Positions 36,979 through 46,105 are shown, counted from the first letter of the stretch. The stretch: DNA of 64,000 nucleotides from Mycolicibacterium sp. CBMA 247 (GCF_009729095.1 NZ_VTGX01000005.1:372001-436000), one strand, 5' to 3'. Notes: generated by a model not told the origin, from the sequence alone. Numbers and translations are program-made.

Positions 36979-38022
36979 GTGCCCGTTAACAAGCCCAACA
37001 TCAGCAAGTTCTGGCGTACTGCCACCGTCCTGGCCACCACCGGTGTCCTGGCCGTCGGCTGCGCTGGCGGCGCCAGTGACATCACCGGCGGTGACCACGG
37101 TGCAGCGGGCGCCGACACCACGCTGACGCTCGTCGCCTATGCGGTGCCCGAGCCGGGCTGGAGCAAGATCATCCCGGCGTTCGCCGCCTCCGAGGAGGGC
37201 AAGGGTGTCGCGGTGAGGACGTCGTACGGTGCATCGGGCGACCAGTCCCGGGCCGTGGCAGACGGCAAGCCTGCCGACATCGTCAACTTCTCGGTCGAAC
37301 CCGACGTCGCCCGGCTTGTCAAGGCCGACAAGGTGGCCGATGACTGGAGCGCAGGCAATACCAAGGGCGTCCCGTTCGGTTCTGTGGTGTCATTGGTGGT
37401 GCGCAAGGGTAACCCCAAGGGCATCAAGGACTGGGACGATCTGCTGCAGCCCGGGCTCGAGGTGGTCACCCCGAGCCCGCTGAGTTCAGGGTCGGCGAAG
37501 TGGAACCTGCTGGCTCCGTATGCGGCAAAGAGCAACGGCGGCAAGGATTCGGCGGCCGGTCTGGACTTCGTCAACAAGCTGGTGACCGAGCACGTCAAGA
37601 CCCGCCCGGGTTCGGGCCGTGAGGCCACCGACGTGTTCCTGCAGGGCACCGGGGACGTGCTGATCAGCTACGAGAACGAGGCGATCAACGTCGAGCGGCA
37701 GGGCAAGGATGTGGAGCACATCAACCCGCCGCTGACCTTCAAGATCGAGAACCCGGTGGCCGTCGTCAAGACCAGCCCGCACGCCGACAAGGCCAAGGCT
37801 CTGGAGAACTTCCTGTTCACCCCCGAAGGCCAGAAGCTGTGGGCCGAGGCCGGATTCCGTCCGGTCGACCCGGCGGTGGCGGCGGACTTCGCCAAGGACT
37901 TCCCGACGCCGCAGAAGCTGTGGACGATCGCCGATCTGGGCGGCTGGAACGAGGTCGACCCGGCGTTGTTCGACAAGGAGAACGGCTCGATCACCAAGAT
38001 CTACAAGCAGGCAACTGGATGA
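36979..38022 (+). CDS. subI: sulfate ABC transporter substrate-binding lipoprotein
   Basis: A 347-residue periplasmic-binding lipoprotein of the sulfate/thiosulfate family. A basic N-terminus, a hydrophobic segment and AVGC with Cys28 form a lipobox. The mature protein has LTLVAYAVPEPGWSKIIPAF, the SYGASGDQSRAVADG sulfate-binding loop and TPSPLSSGSAKWNLLAPYA. It captures sulfate outside the membrane for CysT/CysW/CysA. GTG 36979 follows AAAGG by six bases and starts the signal peptide; longer readings would bury it. The stop overlaps cysT. Confidence 0.93.
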   Translation: MPVNKPNISKFWRTATVLATTGVLAVGCAGGASDITGGDHGAAGADTTLTLVAYAVPEPGWSKIIPAFAASEEGKGVAVRTSYGASGDQSRAVADGKPADIVNFSVEPDVARLVKADKVADDWSAGNTKGVPFGSVVSLVVRKGNPKGIKDWDDLLQPGLEVVTPSPLSSGSAKWNLLAPYAAKSNGGKDSAAGLDFVNKLVTEHVKTRPGSGREATDVFLQGTGDVLISYENEAINVERQGKDVEHINPPLTFKIENPVAVVKTSPHADKAKALENFLFTPEGQKLWAEAGFRPVDPAVAADFAKDFPTPQKLWTIADLGGWNEVDPALFDKENGSITKIYKQATG

Positions 38023-38882
38023 CCGCTGTAGCCCAGCCCGATTCGGTTACGCCCGCGCCGGGGGATCAGTCCTCCGGCGCGCGGCCCGGCCGCTATGGCA
38101 GCACCTCGCTGCGTGTGGGTGCGGCGTCGATCTGGTTGAGCGTCATCGTGTTGCTGCCGCTGGCGGCGATCCTGTGGCAGGCGGCCGGCGGCGGGTGGAA
38201 CGCCTTCTGGCTGGCCGTCACGTCCAATGCGGCGCTGGACTCGTTCCGGGTGACGCTGACCATCTCGGCCGGCGTGACGGTGGTCAACCTGGTGTTCGGC
38301 CTGGTGGTGGCCTGGGTGCTGACCCGCGACGAGTTTCCCGGTAAGCGGTTGGTCGACTCGGTGATCGATCTGCCGTTCGCCCTGCCGACGATCGTGGCCA
38401 GCCTGGTGATGCTGGCGCTGTACGGTCCGGCCAGCCCGGTCGGCCTGCACCTGCAGCACACCAAATGGGGCGTCGGCATCGCGCTGCTGTTCGTCACGTT
38501 GCCGTTCGTGGTGCGCTCGGTGCAGCCGGTGCTGCTCGAGCTCGACCAGGAGACCGAGGAAGCAGCCGCCTCGCTGGGCGCCAGCAACTGGGTCATCTTC
38601 GTGAAGGTGATCCTGCCGGCGTTGCTGCCGGCGCTGCTGTCCGGGGCCGGATTGGCGTTCTCCCGGGCCATCGGTGAGTTCGGCTCGGTGGTGCTGATCG
38701 GTGGTGCGGTTCCCGGCGAGACCGAGGTGTCCTCGCAGTGGATCCGGACCCTGATCGAGAACGACGACCGAACCGGTGCCGCGGCGATTTCGATTGTGCT
38801 GCTGCTGATCTCTTTCCTGGTGCTGTTCGTGCTGCGGGCCGTGGGTTCGCGTGCGGCCAAACGTGAGGAGCTTTCGGCATGA
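38019..38882 (+). CDS. cysT: sulfate ABC transporter permease CysT
   Basis: A 287-residue permease with about six membrane segments. The ABC-coupling EAA loop reads EEAAASLGASNWVIFVKVIL and is preceded by DLPFALPTIVASLVMLALYG, the CysT/CysU signature. It pairs with CysW to form the sulfate channel. Start and stop both overlap neighbouring genes (ATGA with subI and with cysW), so the four genes are one coupled operon. The N-terminal 30 residues are low-complexity. Confidence 0.94.
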   Translation: MTAVAQPDSVTPAPGDQSSGARPGRYGSTSLRVGAASIWLSVIVLLPLAAILWQAAGGGWNAFWLAVTSNAALDSFRVTLTISAGVTVVNLVFGLVVAWVLTRDEFPGKRLVDSVIDLPFALPTIVASLVMLALYGPASPVGLHLQHTKWGVGIALLFVTLPFVVRSVQPVLLELDQETEEAAASLGASNWVIFVKVILPALLPALLSGAGLAFSRAIGEFGSVVLIGGAVPGETEVSSQWIRTLIENDDRTGAAAISIVLLLISFLVLFVLRAVGSRAAKREELSA

Positions 38883-39700
38883 CGCTCTCACCGAGGGTGC
38901 GCTACCTGCTGCGCTTTCTGGCGCTGGCCTATGTGGCGGTACTGGTGGTGGTTCCGGTCGGGCTGATCCTCCTGCGCACCTTCGGTCCGGGCGTCGGCGC
39001 GTTCTTCGCATCGGTGGGTACGCCAGCGGCCATCTCGGCGCTGAATCTGTCTTTGTTGGTGGTGGCCATCGTGGTGCCGCTGAACGTATTGTTCGGTGTT
39101 CCCACGGCCCTGGTGTTGGCGCGCAACCGGTTTCGCGGCAAGAGTGCACTGCAGGCGGTCATCGACCTGCCGTTCGCGGTGTCGCCGGTGGTCGTGGGTG
39201 TCGCGCTGATCCTGCTGTGGGGCTCGGCCGGGCTGCTGGGCTTCGTCGAGAACAATCTCGGACTCAAGATCATCTTCGGGTTCCCGGGCATCGTGCTGGC
39301 CAGCATTTTCGTCACGGTGCCGTTCGTGATCCGCGAGGTCGAGCCGGTGTTGCACGAGATCGGCACCGATCAGGAAGAAGCCGCCGCGACGCTGGGATCG
39401 ACGTGGTGGCAGACGTTTTGGCGGATCACCCTGCCGTCCATCCGGTGGGGCCTGACCTATGGCATCGTGCTGACCATCGCCCGCACGCTGGGCGAGTTCG
39501 GAGCGGTGATCATGGTGTCGTCCAATTTGCCGGGTGCCTCCCAGACGCTGACCCTGCTGGTGGCCGACCGCTACAACCGCGGCACCGCCGAATCGGTGTA
39601 CGGCGCGTACGCCATCTCGACATTGCTCATGGGTGTGGCCGTGGTGGTCCTGGTTGTCCAGGTGATCCTCGACCGACGCCGAATCAAGGCCGCGCAGTAG
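38879..39700 (+). CDS. cysW: sulfate ABC transporter permease CysW
   Basis: A 273-residue permease, the partner of CysT, with six membrane segments. The DLPFAVSPVVVGVALILLWG segment and the coupling loop EEAAATLGSTWWQTFWRITL are typical of CysW. The ARTLGEFGAVIMVSSN stretch is also family-specific. It starts inside the end of cysT and is followed after 20 bases, including AAGGAG, by cysA. Confidence 0.94.
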   Translation: MTLSPRVRYLLRFLALAYVAVLVVVPVGLILLRTFGPGVGAFFASVGTPAAISALNLSLLVVAIVVPLNVLFGVPTALVLARNRFRGKSALQAVIDLPFAVSPVVVGVALILLWGSAGLLGFVENNLGLKIIFGFPGIVLASIFVTVPFVIREVEPVLHEIGTDQEEAAATLGSTWWQTFWRITLPSIRWGLTYGIVLTIARTLGEFGAVIMVSSNLPGASQTLTLLVADRYNRGTAESVYGAYAISTLLMGVAVVVLVVQVILDRRRIKAAQ

Positions 39701-39720
39701 GCCCGAGAAGGAGAAGAGCT

Positions 39721-40806
39721 ATGACTGACGCGATCGTGGTTCGGGGCGCCAACAAGCGTTACGGGGATTTTGCGGCGCTCGACAACATCGATTTCGAGGT
39801 CCCGTCAGGGTCGTTGACCGCACTGCTGGGCCCGAGTGGCTCGGGCAAGTCCACCCTGCTGCGCGCCATCGCGGGCCTGGACCAGCCCGACACCGGGACC
39901 ATCACCATCAACGGGCGTGACGTCACCGGGGTACCGCCGCAGCGCCGCGATATCGGCTTCGTTTTCCAGCACTACGCGGCGTTCAAACACCTGACCGTCC
40001 GCGACAACGTGGCATTCGGCCTCAAGATTCGTAAGCGTCCCAAGGCCGAGGTCAAGGAGAAGGTCGACAATCTGCTGGAAGTGGTGGGGCTGGCCGGTTT
40101 TCAGACCCGCTATCCCAATCAGCTCTCCGGCGGTCAGCGTCAGCGAATGGCGCTGGCGCGGGCGCTGGCGGTGGACCCGCAGGTGCTGCTGCTCGACGAA
40201 CCGTTCGGGGCGCTGGACGCCAAGGTGCGTGACGACCTGCGGACCTGGCTGCGCCGCCTGCACGACGAGGTGCACGTGACCACGGTGCTGGTGACCCACG
40301 ACCAGGCCGAGGCGCTGGATGTGGCAGACCGGATCGCGGTGCTCAACAAGGGCCGCATCGAACAGGTCGGCTCACCGACCGAGGTGTACGACGAGCCCGC
40401 GAACGCGTTCGTGATGTCGTTCCTGGGTGCGGTCTCGGAGCTGAACGGGATCCTGGTGCGTCCGCACGACATCCGGGTCGGCCGCAACCCGGAGCTCGCC
40501 ATTGCCGCGGGTGACGGCACCGCGGAGGCCACCGGGGTGCTGCGGGCGACGATCGACCGGATAGTGATGCTGGGCTTCGAGGTACGGGTCGAGCTGACCA
40601 GTGCCGCGACCCACATACCGTTCACGGCCCAGATCACCCGCGGTGACGCCGAGGCACTGGGGCTGCGGGAGGGCGACACCGTCTACGTGCGGGCGACGCG
40701 CGTTCCGCAGATCGCCGGGGGAGTGCAGATTCAGGACACCGGCAAGGCCGAAAAAAGCGGCACAGAAAAGAGCAGTGATGAGGATGAGGCGCTGACCGTC
40801 AGCTGA
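39721..40806 (+). CDS. cysA: sulfate ABC transporter ATP-binding protein
   Basis: A 361-residue ABC ATPase. Walker A is GPSGSGKST (37–45), the signature is LSGGQRQRMALARAL (about 136–150), Walker B is VLLLDEPFGALD, and the switch histidine is in VTHDQAEALDVAD. The C-terminal 120 residues form a regulatory beta-domain (GILVRPHDIRVG). It drives import through CysT/CysW. AAGGAG precedes the ATG. The tail ends in an acidic, lysine-rich stretch. It converges with the cstR-like gene 19 bases later. Confidence 0.95.
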   Translation: MTDAIVVRGANKRYGDFAALDNIDFEVPSGSLTALLGPSGSGKSTLLRAIAGLDQPDTGTITINGRDVTGVPPQRRDIGFVFQHYAAFKHLTVRDNVAFGLKIRKRPKAEVKEKVDNLLEVVGLAGFQTRYPNQLSGGQRQRMALARALAVDPQVLLLDEPFGALDAKVRDDLRTWLRRLHDEVHVTTVLVTHDQAEALDVADRIAVLNKGRIEQVGSPTEVYDEPANAFVMSFLGAVSELNGILVRPHDIRVGRNPELAIAAGDGTAEATGVLRATIDRIVMLGFEVRVELTSAATHIPFTAQITRGDAEALGLREGDTVYVRATRVPQIAGGVQIQDTGKAEKSGTEKSSDEDEALTVS

Positions 40807-40825
40807 GACGGTCAGGCCCCAGAGA

Positions 40826-41083
40826 TCAAGCCAGGGTCAGGAACAACTTCTCCAGCTCGGCGACCTCCATCGGTTCGCCCTCGCCGGTGATGCACTCACG
40901 CAGACCCGTGGCGACGATCTTGAATCCGGCGCGGTCGAGTGCACGGGACACCGCGGCGAGCTGGGTGACGACATCCTTGCAGTCACGACCCTGCTCGATC
41001 ATGGTGATGACGCCCGAGAGCTGTCCCTGGGCGCGGCGCAGCCGGTTGAGGATGGCGGCGATTGATTCCTCGTCGCAGATCAT
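40826..41083 (-). CDS. cstR: CsoR/RcnR-family regulator of CstR (persulfide-sensing) type
   Basis: An 85-residue all-helical DUF156 repressor. The two sensing cysteines are present: Cys35 in QGRDCKDVVTQL and Cys64 in GLRECITGEG. Copper-sensing CsoR has a histidine four residues before the second cysteine; here that position is Gly60, so copper sensing is unlikely and persulfide sensing through a Cys–Cys polysulfide bridge fits. All neighbours upstream on its strand are sulfide/persulfide enzymes. A matching palindromic operator lies 38 bases upstream of its start, with two more ahead of the MBL–rhodanese gene. Confidence 0.85.
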   Translation of the reverse strand: MICDEESIAAILNRLRRAQGQLSGVITMIEQGRDCKDVVTQLAAVSRALDRAGFKIVATGLRECITGEGEPMEVAELEKLFLTLA

Positions 41084-41120
41084 GTTGTCCCCCTTCGAAG
41101 TTGGGTTCGTTGGTTTCGAT

Positions 41121-41138
41121 CATACCCACCGGGGTATG
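41121..41138. promoter_or_regulatory. CstR-type operator (autoregulatory)
   Basis: CATACCC–ACCG–GGGTATG is a palindrome of the ATACCCC/GGGGTAT kind bound by CstR/CsoR-family tetramers. It lies between the tauE stop and the cstR start, so cstR is likely autoregulated. Confidence 0.65.
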
Positions 41139-41147
41139 CAGGTGTGG

Positions 41148-42008
41148 TCATGTCGTGGCGGCGCGTGGGCCAAATATCCACCGCAGCGGACACCATCCCA
41201 ACCGGGCACAGCTGAGGCTGCCGAGGCCGGCCAGCACGGTCAGTCCGGCCGCGGTGAGCCCGACGGCAGGGTGGACCTCCTGGGCGAGAATCACCGACGC
41301 CATGAGCAACACGAACCAGCCGAAGGCCCGGCGCAGTGCATCGGGATCGATGTGCACCGTCAGGCGGGTGCCCAGCAGGCTGCCCAGCACCGCCGCGGCG
41401 GTGACTGCGCCGGCCAGTGTCCAGTCGATGGGCACGGTGCTCAGATGTCCGGCCAGGCCCGCGGCCGAGTTCATCGTGATCACCAGCAGTGAGGTCCCCA
41501 CCGCGACCGGCATCGGCAGGCCGCCCAGCAGTGCCAGGGCGGGCACCACGAGGAATCCACCACCGGCGCCGACGGTTCCGGTCACGAGGCCGACCGCCAA
41601 CCCCATGAGCAGAGCCTTGCCGACGGGCATCGCGCGCGTCGTCGGTTCACACACGGGACGCTTCTTGATCATCGCGATCGCGGTGGCAATCATCACCACC
41701 GTGAACGCGATCAGCAGTACCGACCCGGGGATGGCATAGCTCAGCCGTCCGCCGAGGTATGCCCCGGCCATGCCGGCCGCTCCGAACAGCAGGCCGCTGC
41801 GCCACTGCACCCGGCCGGCGCGGGCATGCGACAGGGTGCTGACCGCGCTGGTGACCCCGACGACCACAAGCGATGTGGCGATCGCCTGCTTGGCTTCCAT
41901 ACCGGCGACATAGGCCAGTAGCGGAACGGTCAGGATCGAGCCGCCCCCGCCGAGGAGTCCAAGTGACACCCCGACCAGGACGGCGAGCGCGACAGCGAGG
42001 GCAATCAT
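41148..42008 (-). CDS. TauE/SafE-family sulfite/thiosulfate exporter
   Basis: A 286-residue membrane protein with about eight segments. It starts MIALAVALAVLVGVSLGLLG followed by GGGSILTVPLLAYV, the TauE first repeat, and has the second repeat GLVTGTVGAGGGFLVVPALA. TauE proteins move sulfite, thiosulfate or organosulfonates; in cst-type clusters they export sulfur oxidation products. Its start overlaps the rhodanese stop (ATGA). Confidence 0.87.
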   Translation of the reverse strand: MIALAVALAVLVGVSLGLLGGGGSILTVPLLAYVAGMEAKQAIATSLVVVGVTSAVSTLSHARAGRVQWRSGLLFGAAGMAGAYLGGRLSYAIPGSVLLIAFTVVMIATAIAMIKKRPVCEPTTRAMPVGKALLMGLAVGLVTGTVGAGGGFLVVPALALLGGLPMPVAVGTSLLVITMNSAAGLAGHLSTVPIDWTLAGAVTAAAVLGSLLGTRLTVHIDPDALRRAFGWFVLLMASVILAQEVHPAVGLTAAGLTVLAGLGSLSCARLGWCPLRWIFGPRAATT

Positions 42009-42601
42009 GCCGAAGCGCCGGAATGTGCCTGCTTGGAACCGATCAGCCGCTCGACGATGCTCTGGGCATCGCAGGATGCACCCCGGTTGTACGGCAGCCG
42101 CGCCAGCATCATGCCCATCGCGCAGGTGTTGGTCAGCGCCGCGGTGGTCAACCCGGCCCCGATGGCCGCGGCGACCCATTTCAGCTTGGGGGCGGCGATG
42201 CTGCCAAGGACGCTGCTCAGCACGATCGAACCCGCGACCAGGCGAACCTGACGTTCGAGGTCCCAGCGCTGCGCGCCACGACGCACCCCGAATCCCTTGT
42301 CCTGCCAGGCGGTCATACCGCCCTCGAGGATCGAGACATTGGGCAGACCGGCGTCGCGCAGGGTCTGGCCGGCGGTGTTCGCCCGCTGTCCGGAGCGACA
42401 GACCAGCACGACGTTCTCGTCGAGGTGCTGGGCGATCTCGTCCCGGTGCTCCTGCAGCAGGTCCAGCGGCACGTTGTAGGAGCCGGGGATGTGGGCGGTT
42501 TCGAACTCGGCAGGGGTGCGGACATCGATGAGCCGCGGGCCGGTGCCGACCTGCTTGAGCTCGTTCAGTTCGGTGGCGTCGATGATCGACGATGTGGGCA
42601 T
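42005..42601 (-). CDS. rhodanese fused to a DUF2892 membrane domain
   Basis: A 198-residue protein. Residues 1–110 are a rhodanese with the active-site loop CRSGQRA (Cys68), which takes up sulfane sulfur. Residues 115–180 form a DUF2892 (YgaP-like) domain with two membrane segments, VRLVAGSIVLSSVLGSIA and WVAAAIGAGLTTAALTNTCA. It probably relays persulfide sulfur at the membrane to or from the SQR-like enzyme encoded one base upstream and the exporter downstream. Confidence 0.88.
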   Translation of the reverse strand: MPTSSIIDATELNELKQVGTGPRLIDVRTPAEFETAHIPGSYNVPLDLLQEHRDEIAQHLDENVVLVCRSGQRANTAGQTLRDAGLPNVSILEGGMTAWQDKGFGVRRGAQRWDLERQVRLVAGSIVLSSVLGSIAAPKLKWVAAAIGAGLTTAALTNTCAMGMMLARLPYNRGASCDAQSIVERLIGSKQAHSGASA

Positions 42602-43812
42602 CAGGCCAGACCTTTCAACATCAGGTTCCAGTACATGGCAGGTAGCCCGTACTTCTTCAGGTACCAGTACGCCCGGTGCGGTTTGACCGGATTGAGTACG
42701 GGGAAGGATGGTTTGAGTGCGAAGTCGTAGTCGAACTCGGCCAGCAGCATGTCGTGCGAGGAGGTGACGATCGGGCAGGACGCGTAGCCGTCGTATGACC
42801 CGGGCAGTGGCCGTCCGCTCAGCACCGCGCCGATGTTCTCCACCACCGCGGGCGCTTGTTTGCGAATGGCTGCACCGGTTTTCGAGTTCGGGGATGATCC
42901 CGCATCGCCGAGTGCGAACACGTTCGGGTAGCGCACGTGCTGCAGGGTGTGCTTGTCGATGTCGACGTAACCGTTGGCGTCCCCGCCGACGTGGCTCGTG
43001 GACAGCGGGCTGGCCTTGATCCAGTCCGGTGCCGACTGGTGCGGGACCGCGTGCAGCACGTCGTACGGCAGCGTGGTATCGGTGCCGTCGGCGACCTTTG
43101 TCATCGTCACCTTGCGGGCTGCCGAATCGATCGACCGCACTTCACTTCCGGTGTGCAACTGGATGCCGTAGTCGGCGATGACCTTGTCCAGGTTGTCGGC
43201 GATCGCGGGGATGCCGAAGATCCGCGGTGTCGGGACCACCAGGTGTACGTCGATGTTGTCCAGCACGCCCTGGCGCCGCCAGTGGTCGCAGGCCAGGTAG
43301 GCGATCTTCTGGGGCGCACCGGCGCACTTGATCGGTCCGGACGGCATGGTGAACACCGCGGTGCCGGATCGGGTGTTGCGGATGAATTCCCATGTGCGCG
43401 GGGCGAGGTCGACGCGGTAGTTGGACGAGACCCCGTCCTTGCCCAGCGTGTCGGTCAGGCCCTCGGTGCGCTCCCAGTCGAGCTGGATGCCCGGGCATAC
43501 GACCAGCACGTCGTACGAGTACGTCGAGCCGTCAGTGCAGGTGACGGTGTTGGCGTCCGGGTCGACACTTGCCACCGCGCTCTTGATCCACGTGGCGCCG
43601 CGCGGCATCACCGACGCCTCGGGGCGTTCGGTCTCGCCGGCAGTCGCCTGTCCGCCGCCCACCAGCGTCCACAAGGGCTGGTAATAGTGCTTGTCGGACG
43701 GTTCGATGACCGCAACGTCGGTGTAGTGCTTGCGCAGCAACCGGGCCGCGACGGTGACCCCGGCGGTGCCGCCGCCGACGATCAGGACCTCATGCTTGCG
43801 TGGGCTGGACAT
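42601..43812 (-). CDS. sulfide:quinone reductase-like FAD oxidoreductase
   Basis: A 403-residue flavoprotein. The N-terminal VLIVGGGTAGVTVAARLLRK binds FAD, the segment KHYYQPLWTLVGGGQA is characteristic of SQR-like proteins, and cysteines in VVCPGIQLDWE and IKCAGAPQKIAYLACDHWRR fit the sulfide-oxidising pair. ALGDAGSSPNSKTGAA is the second FAD motif. It would oxidise sulfide to persulfide and pass electrons to the quinone pool at the membrane. I chose the ATG at 43812; a GTG at 43851 is in frame. Confidence 0.87.
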   Translation of the reverse strand: MSSPRKHEVLIVGGGTAGVTVAARLLRKHYTDVAVIEPSDKHYYQPLWTLVGGGQATAGETERPEASVMPRGATWIKSAVASVDPDANTVTCTDGSTYSYDVLVVCPGIQLDWERTEGLTDTLGKDGVSSNYRVDLAPRTWEFIRNTRSGTAVFTMPSGPIKCAGAPQKIAYLACDHWRRQGVLDNIDVHLVVPTPRIFGIPAIADNLDKVIADYGIQLHTGSEVRSIDSAARKVTMTKVADGTDTTLPYDVLHAVPHQSAPDWIKASPLSTSHVGGDANGYVDIDKHTLQHVRYPNVFALGDAGSSPNSKTGAAIRKQAPAVVENIGAVLSGRPLPGSYDGYASCPIVTSSHDMLLAEFDYDFALKPSFPVLNPVKPHRAYWYLKKYGLPAMYWNLMLKGLA

Positions 43813-43860
43813 ACGTGTTGTGTTTCCCTGTCTTTCAATCGGTTTGGGCACTGCGTCTTC

Positions 43861-45240
43861 TCAGGCGGTCTGAATGCTGTCCGCCCATGCGTTGTAGCCA
43901 CCCAGGATGTCGCTGACATCGGTGAAGCCGCGCTGGCGCAGCAGGCTGGCTGCCACCGACGAGCGGTAGCCGCCGGCGCAGTAGACCACGGTAGGCCGCG
44001 CGGGATCCAGTTCGCCGGTCCGGTCCGGCAGCTGCCCCACCGGGATGTTGACTGCGCCCGGAATCATGCCGGCTTCGGTCTCTCCGGGATTGCGCACGTC
44101 GACGATCTGCAGGTTCGCGACCGTGGCGGCCCGCTCACCGAAGGCGTTGGCGGTCAACCGTGAGGCCACGGTCACATCCTCCTGGTGCTCGAACATCGTC
44201 CGCTCGGGATCTTCCAGGTAACCCAGCACCCGGTCGAATCCGATGCGGGCCAGCCGGTTCTTGCCTTCGCGTTCCTCGCCCGGGTCGGTGACCAGCACGA
44301 TGTCTGCATCGGGTTTGATCACCGAGCCGGCGAATTCCGCGTAGCGCCCGGCCAGTCCGATGTTGATCGCATTGCGGAGGTGGCCCAGCGCGAACTCCTC
44401 GGGGCTGCGGCCGTCGACCAACATGGCCCCGCCGGTCACGGCCTCGGTGGCTTGACGGTAATCCAGCGCCGCGGGGTTCGCCTCCTCGTCCAGCAGCGGG
44501 CGGTCCTTGCGGTTGAGGATCGCGTCGTACACGAAATAGCCGGGGGCCGGCGGCTGTCCGGCGGTGACCAGCTCGATGAACGACTGCTTGTCCGGTGCGC
44601 GCAGCGCGTAGTTGGTCTGCTTCTGCTCACCCATGGTGGACCACAGATCGGTGGACAGGTTCTTGCCGCACGCCGAACCCGCGCCGTGTGCCGGGTACAC
44701 CCGGGTGGCATCGGGCAGCGGCAGCAATTTCTCGTGCAGCGAGTGGTAGAGCTTGTCGGCCAGCTCATCTTGGGTGAAGCCGATCGAGGCCAGCAGGTCC
44801 GGCCGGCCGACATCGCCGATGAACAGGGTGTCGCCGGTCAGCACACCGTAGGGCACTGCGTCATCGGCGTGCTCGTAGATCACGATGCTCATCGACTCCG
44901 GGGTGTGGCCCGGGGTGTGACGGAACTCCAGCTCCACTTCGCCGAGTGAAATGCGTTGGCCATCTTCGACTCCCATGTGATCGAACTCCGGTTGGGCTGC
45001 CGATGAGTACACGATCTTGGCACCGGTGGCCTCGGCCAGCTCGAGATGGCCGGACAGGAAGTCGGCGTGGAAGTGGGTCTCGATCACCATCGTGATCTGC
45101 ATGCCGAGCTTTTCGGCGTCGGCGACATACTCAGAGACGTCGCGCTGCGGGTCGACGACGACGGCGTGGCCGGTCGTCTCATCGCCGATCAGGTATGACG
45201 CGTGCGACAGGCAGTCCAGGTAGTACTGGATGAACTTCAT
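43861..45240 (-). CDS. persulfide dioxygenase–rhodanese fusion (CstB-like)
   Basis: A 459-residue fusion. Residues 1–240 form a metallo-beta-lactamase persulfide dioxygenase with ETHFHADFLSGH (His56, His58, Asp60). Residues about 265–345 are a rhodanese-like domain without a catalytic cysteine, and 370–459 a complete rhodanese with VVYCAGGYRSS (Cys421). This MBL–pseudo-rhodanese–rhodanese order matches CstB, which turns low-molecular-weight persulfides into thiosulfate. It is first in a minus-strand operon with SQR, rhodanese and TauE genes and has two CstR-type operators upstream. Confidence 0.9.
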   Translation of the reverse strand: MKFIQYYLDCLSHASYLIGDETTGHAVVVDPQRDVSEYVADAEKLGMQITMVIETHFHADFLSGHLELAEATGAKIVYSSAAQPEFDHMGVEDGQRISLGEVELEFRHTPGHTPESMSIVIYEHADDAVPYGVLTGDTLFIGDVGRPDLLASIGFTQDELADKLYHSLHEKLLPLPDATRVYPAHGAGSACGKNLSTDLWSTMGEQKQTNYALRAPDKQSFIELVTAGQPPAPGYFVYDAILNRKDRPLLDEEANPAALDYRQATEAVTGGAMLVDGRSPEEFALGHLRNAINIGLAGRYAEFAGSVIKPDADIVLVTDPGEEREGKNRLARIGFDRVLGYLEDPERTMFEHQEDVTVASRLTANAFGERAATVANLQIVDVRNPGETEAGMIPGAVNIPVGQLPDRTGELDPARPTVVYCAGGYRSSVAASLLRQRGFTDVSDILGGYNAWADSIQTA

Positions 45241-45268
45241 TGTTCGACTCCTCGGCAGGTGATGTTGT

Positions 45269-45284
45269 ATACCTAGGGGGGTAT
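45269..45284. promoter_or_regulatory. CstR-type operator 1 of the persulfide operon
   Basis: ATACCTAGGGGGGTAT has a full right half (GGGGTAT) and a 5/7 left half. It lies 29 bases upstream of the MBL–rhodanese start, about 32 bases centre to centre from a perfect second copy. Confidence 0.6.
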
Positions 45285-45300
45285 GTCAATGAACATCAAC

Positions 45301-45316
45301 ATACCCCATGGGGTAT
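45301..45316. promoter_or_regulatory. CstR-type operator 2 of the persulfide operon
   Basis: ATACCCCATGGGGTAT is a perfect palindrome and the best match in the window to the CstR/CsoR family half-site. It is in the promoter region of the MBL–rhodanese–SQR–rhodanese–tauE operon. Confidence 0.7.
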
Positions 45317-45384
45317 AGGAGTCAAGCTGATGAAGACGCCCTCGGCCGGTGTCCGGTCCGAGGGCGAGATTCCGCAGAGGGGGG

Positions 45385-46098
45385 TCAGGCGGCGAAGCCG
45401 GCGCTGCGCGCGGCCAGCGCCTCTTCGTAGCGATCCAGCACGGTAGCCGCCACCAACCGGTGCGGCCCCAACGGCTCTGCCATCGGAATGCCTGCGGCGC
45501 AGGCGAATTCAGCAACCCGGTCGGTAATCCGGCCGTGCGCCAGGAACCAGGGTGCGATCACCAGGCGGCGAGCGCCGCGTTGACGCAAGCGCTCGACCGC
45601 CTCGGGTACCGACGGGGTCTGACCTGTGGCGAACGCCACGTGCGAGCCGGCCCAGCGGGTGCCCTCGGCCAACGCGCCGGCCAATGTGGTGGTGCGCGCA
45701 TTGGCGGCCGGATGTGACGAGCCCACCCCGGCCAGGATCACACCCAGGTCGGCGTCGAATCGCGACACTCCCACCGCGCTCAGCCGTTCCCGCACGACCT
45801 GTAGCAGGCGGGGGTCTTCGCCCAGCACGTCGGCCTGGCTGACCTGGGCGCCGGAGCCGGCGATGAGCCCGGGAATGTCGATCCGGGCGTGATAGGCGCT
45901 GCCCAGCAACAGCGGCACCACCACAGCGCCCGGCGCGACATCGGGAAGCACCTCGGTGAGGTTGGGTGCGTTCTGCTCACAGAACGCGACCCGTACCTCG
46001 GTGTCGGGCAGCAGGCGGCGCAGATGCCCGCCGATGGCATGCGCGTTCGCCGACGAACGCGGGTCCGCGCTGCCGTGTGCGGTGAGAACGAGTGTCAT
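45385..46098 (-). CDS. sirohydrochlorin chelatase/CbiX-like protein
   Basis: A 237-residue CbiX/SirB-type chelatase opening MTLVLTAHGSADPRSSANAH, with the metal-ligand histidine in TAHG. A repeat of the fold in the second half includes APWFLAHGRITDRVAEFACA. Encoded directly after cysH and sirA, it most likely inserts Fe2+ into sirohydrochlorin to make siroheme for SirA. Cobalt chelation is the alternative. ATG 46098 follows GAGG by about five bases; cysH ends seven bases upstream. Confidence 0.84.
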   Translation of the reverse strand: MTLVLTAHGSADPRSSANAHAIGGHLRRLLPDTEVRVAFCEQNAPNLTEVLPDVAPGAVVVPLLLGSAYHARIDIPGLIAGSGAQVSQADVLGEDPRLLQVVRERLSAVGVSRFDADLGVILAGVGSSHPAANARTTTLAGALAEGTRWAGSHVAFATGQTPSVPEAVERLRQRGARRLVIAPWFLAHGRITDRVAEFACAAGIPMAEPLGPHRLVAATVLDRYEEALAARSAGFAA

Positions 46099-46105
46099 GG
46101 ATGCC

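Noticed and set aside
41062..41739. Plus-strand frames opposite cstR and tauE
   Set aside because: They are antisense to genes with clear family signatures and cross the CstR operator.
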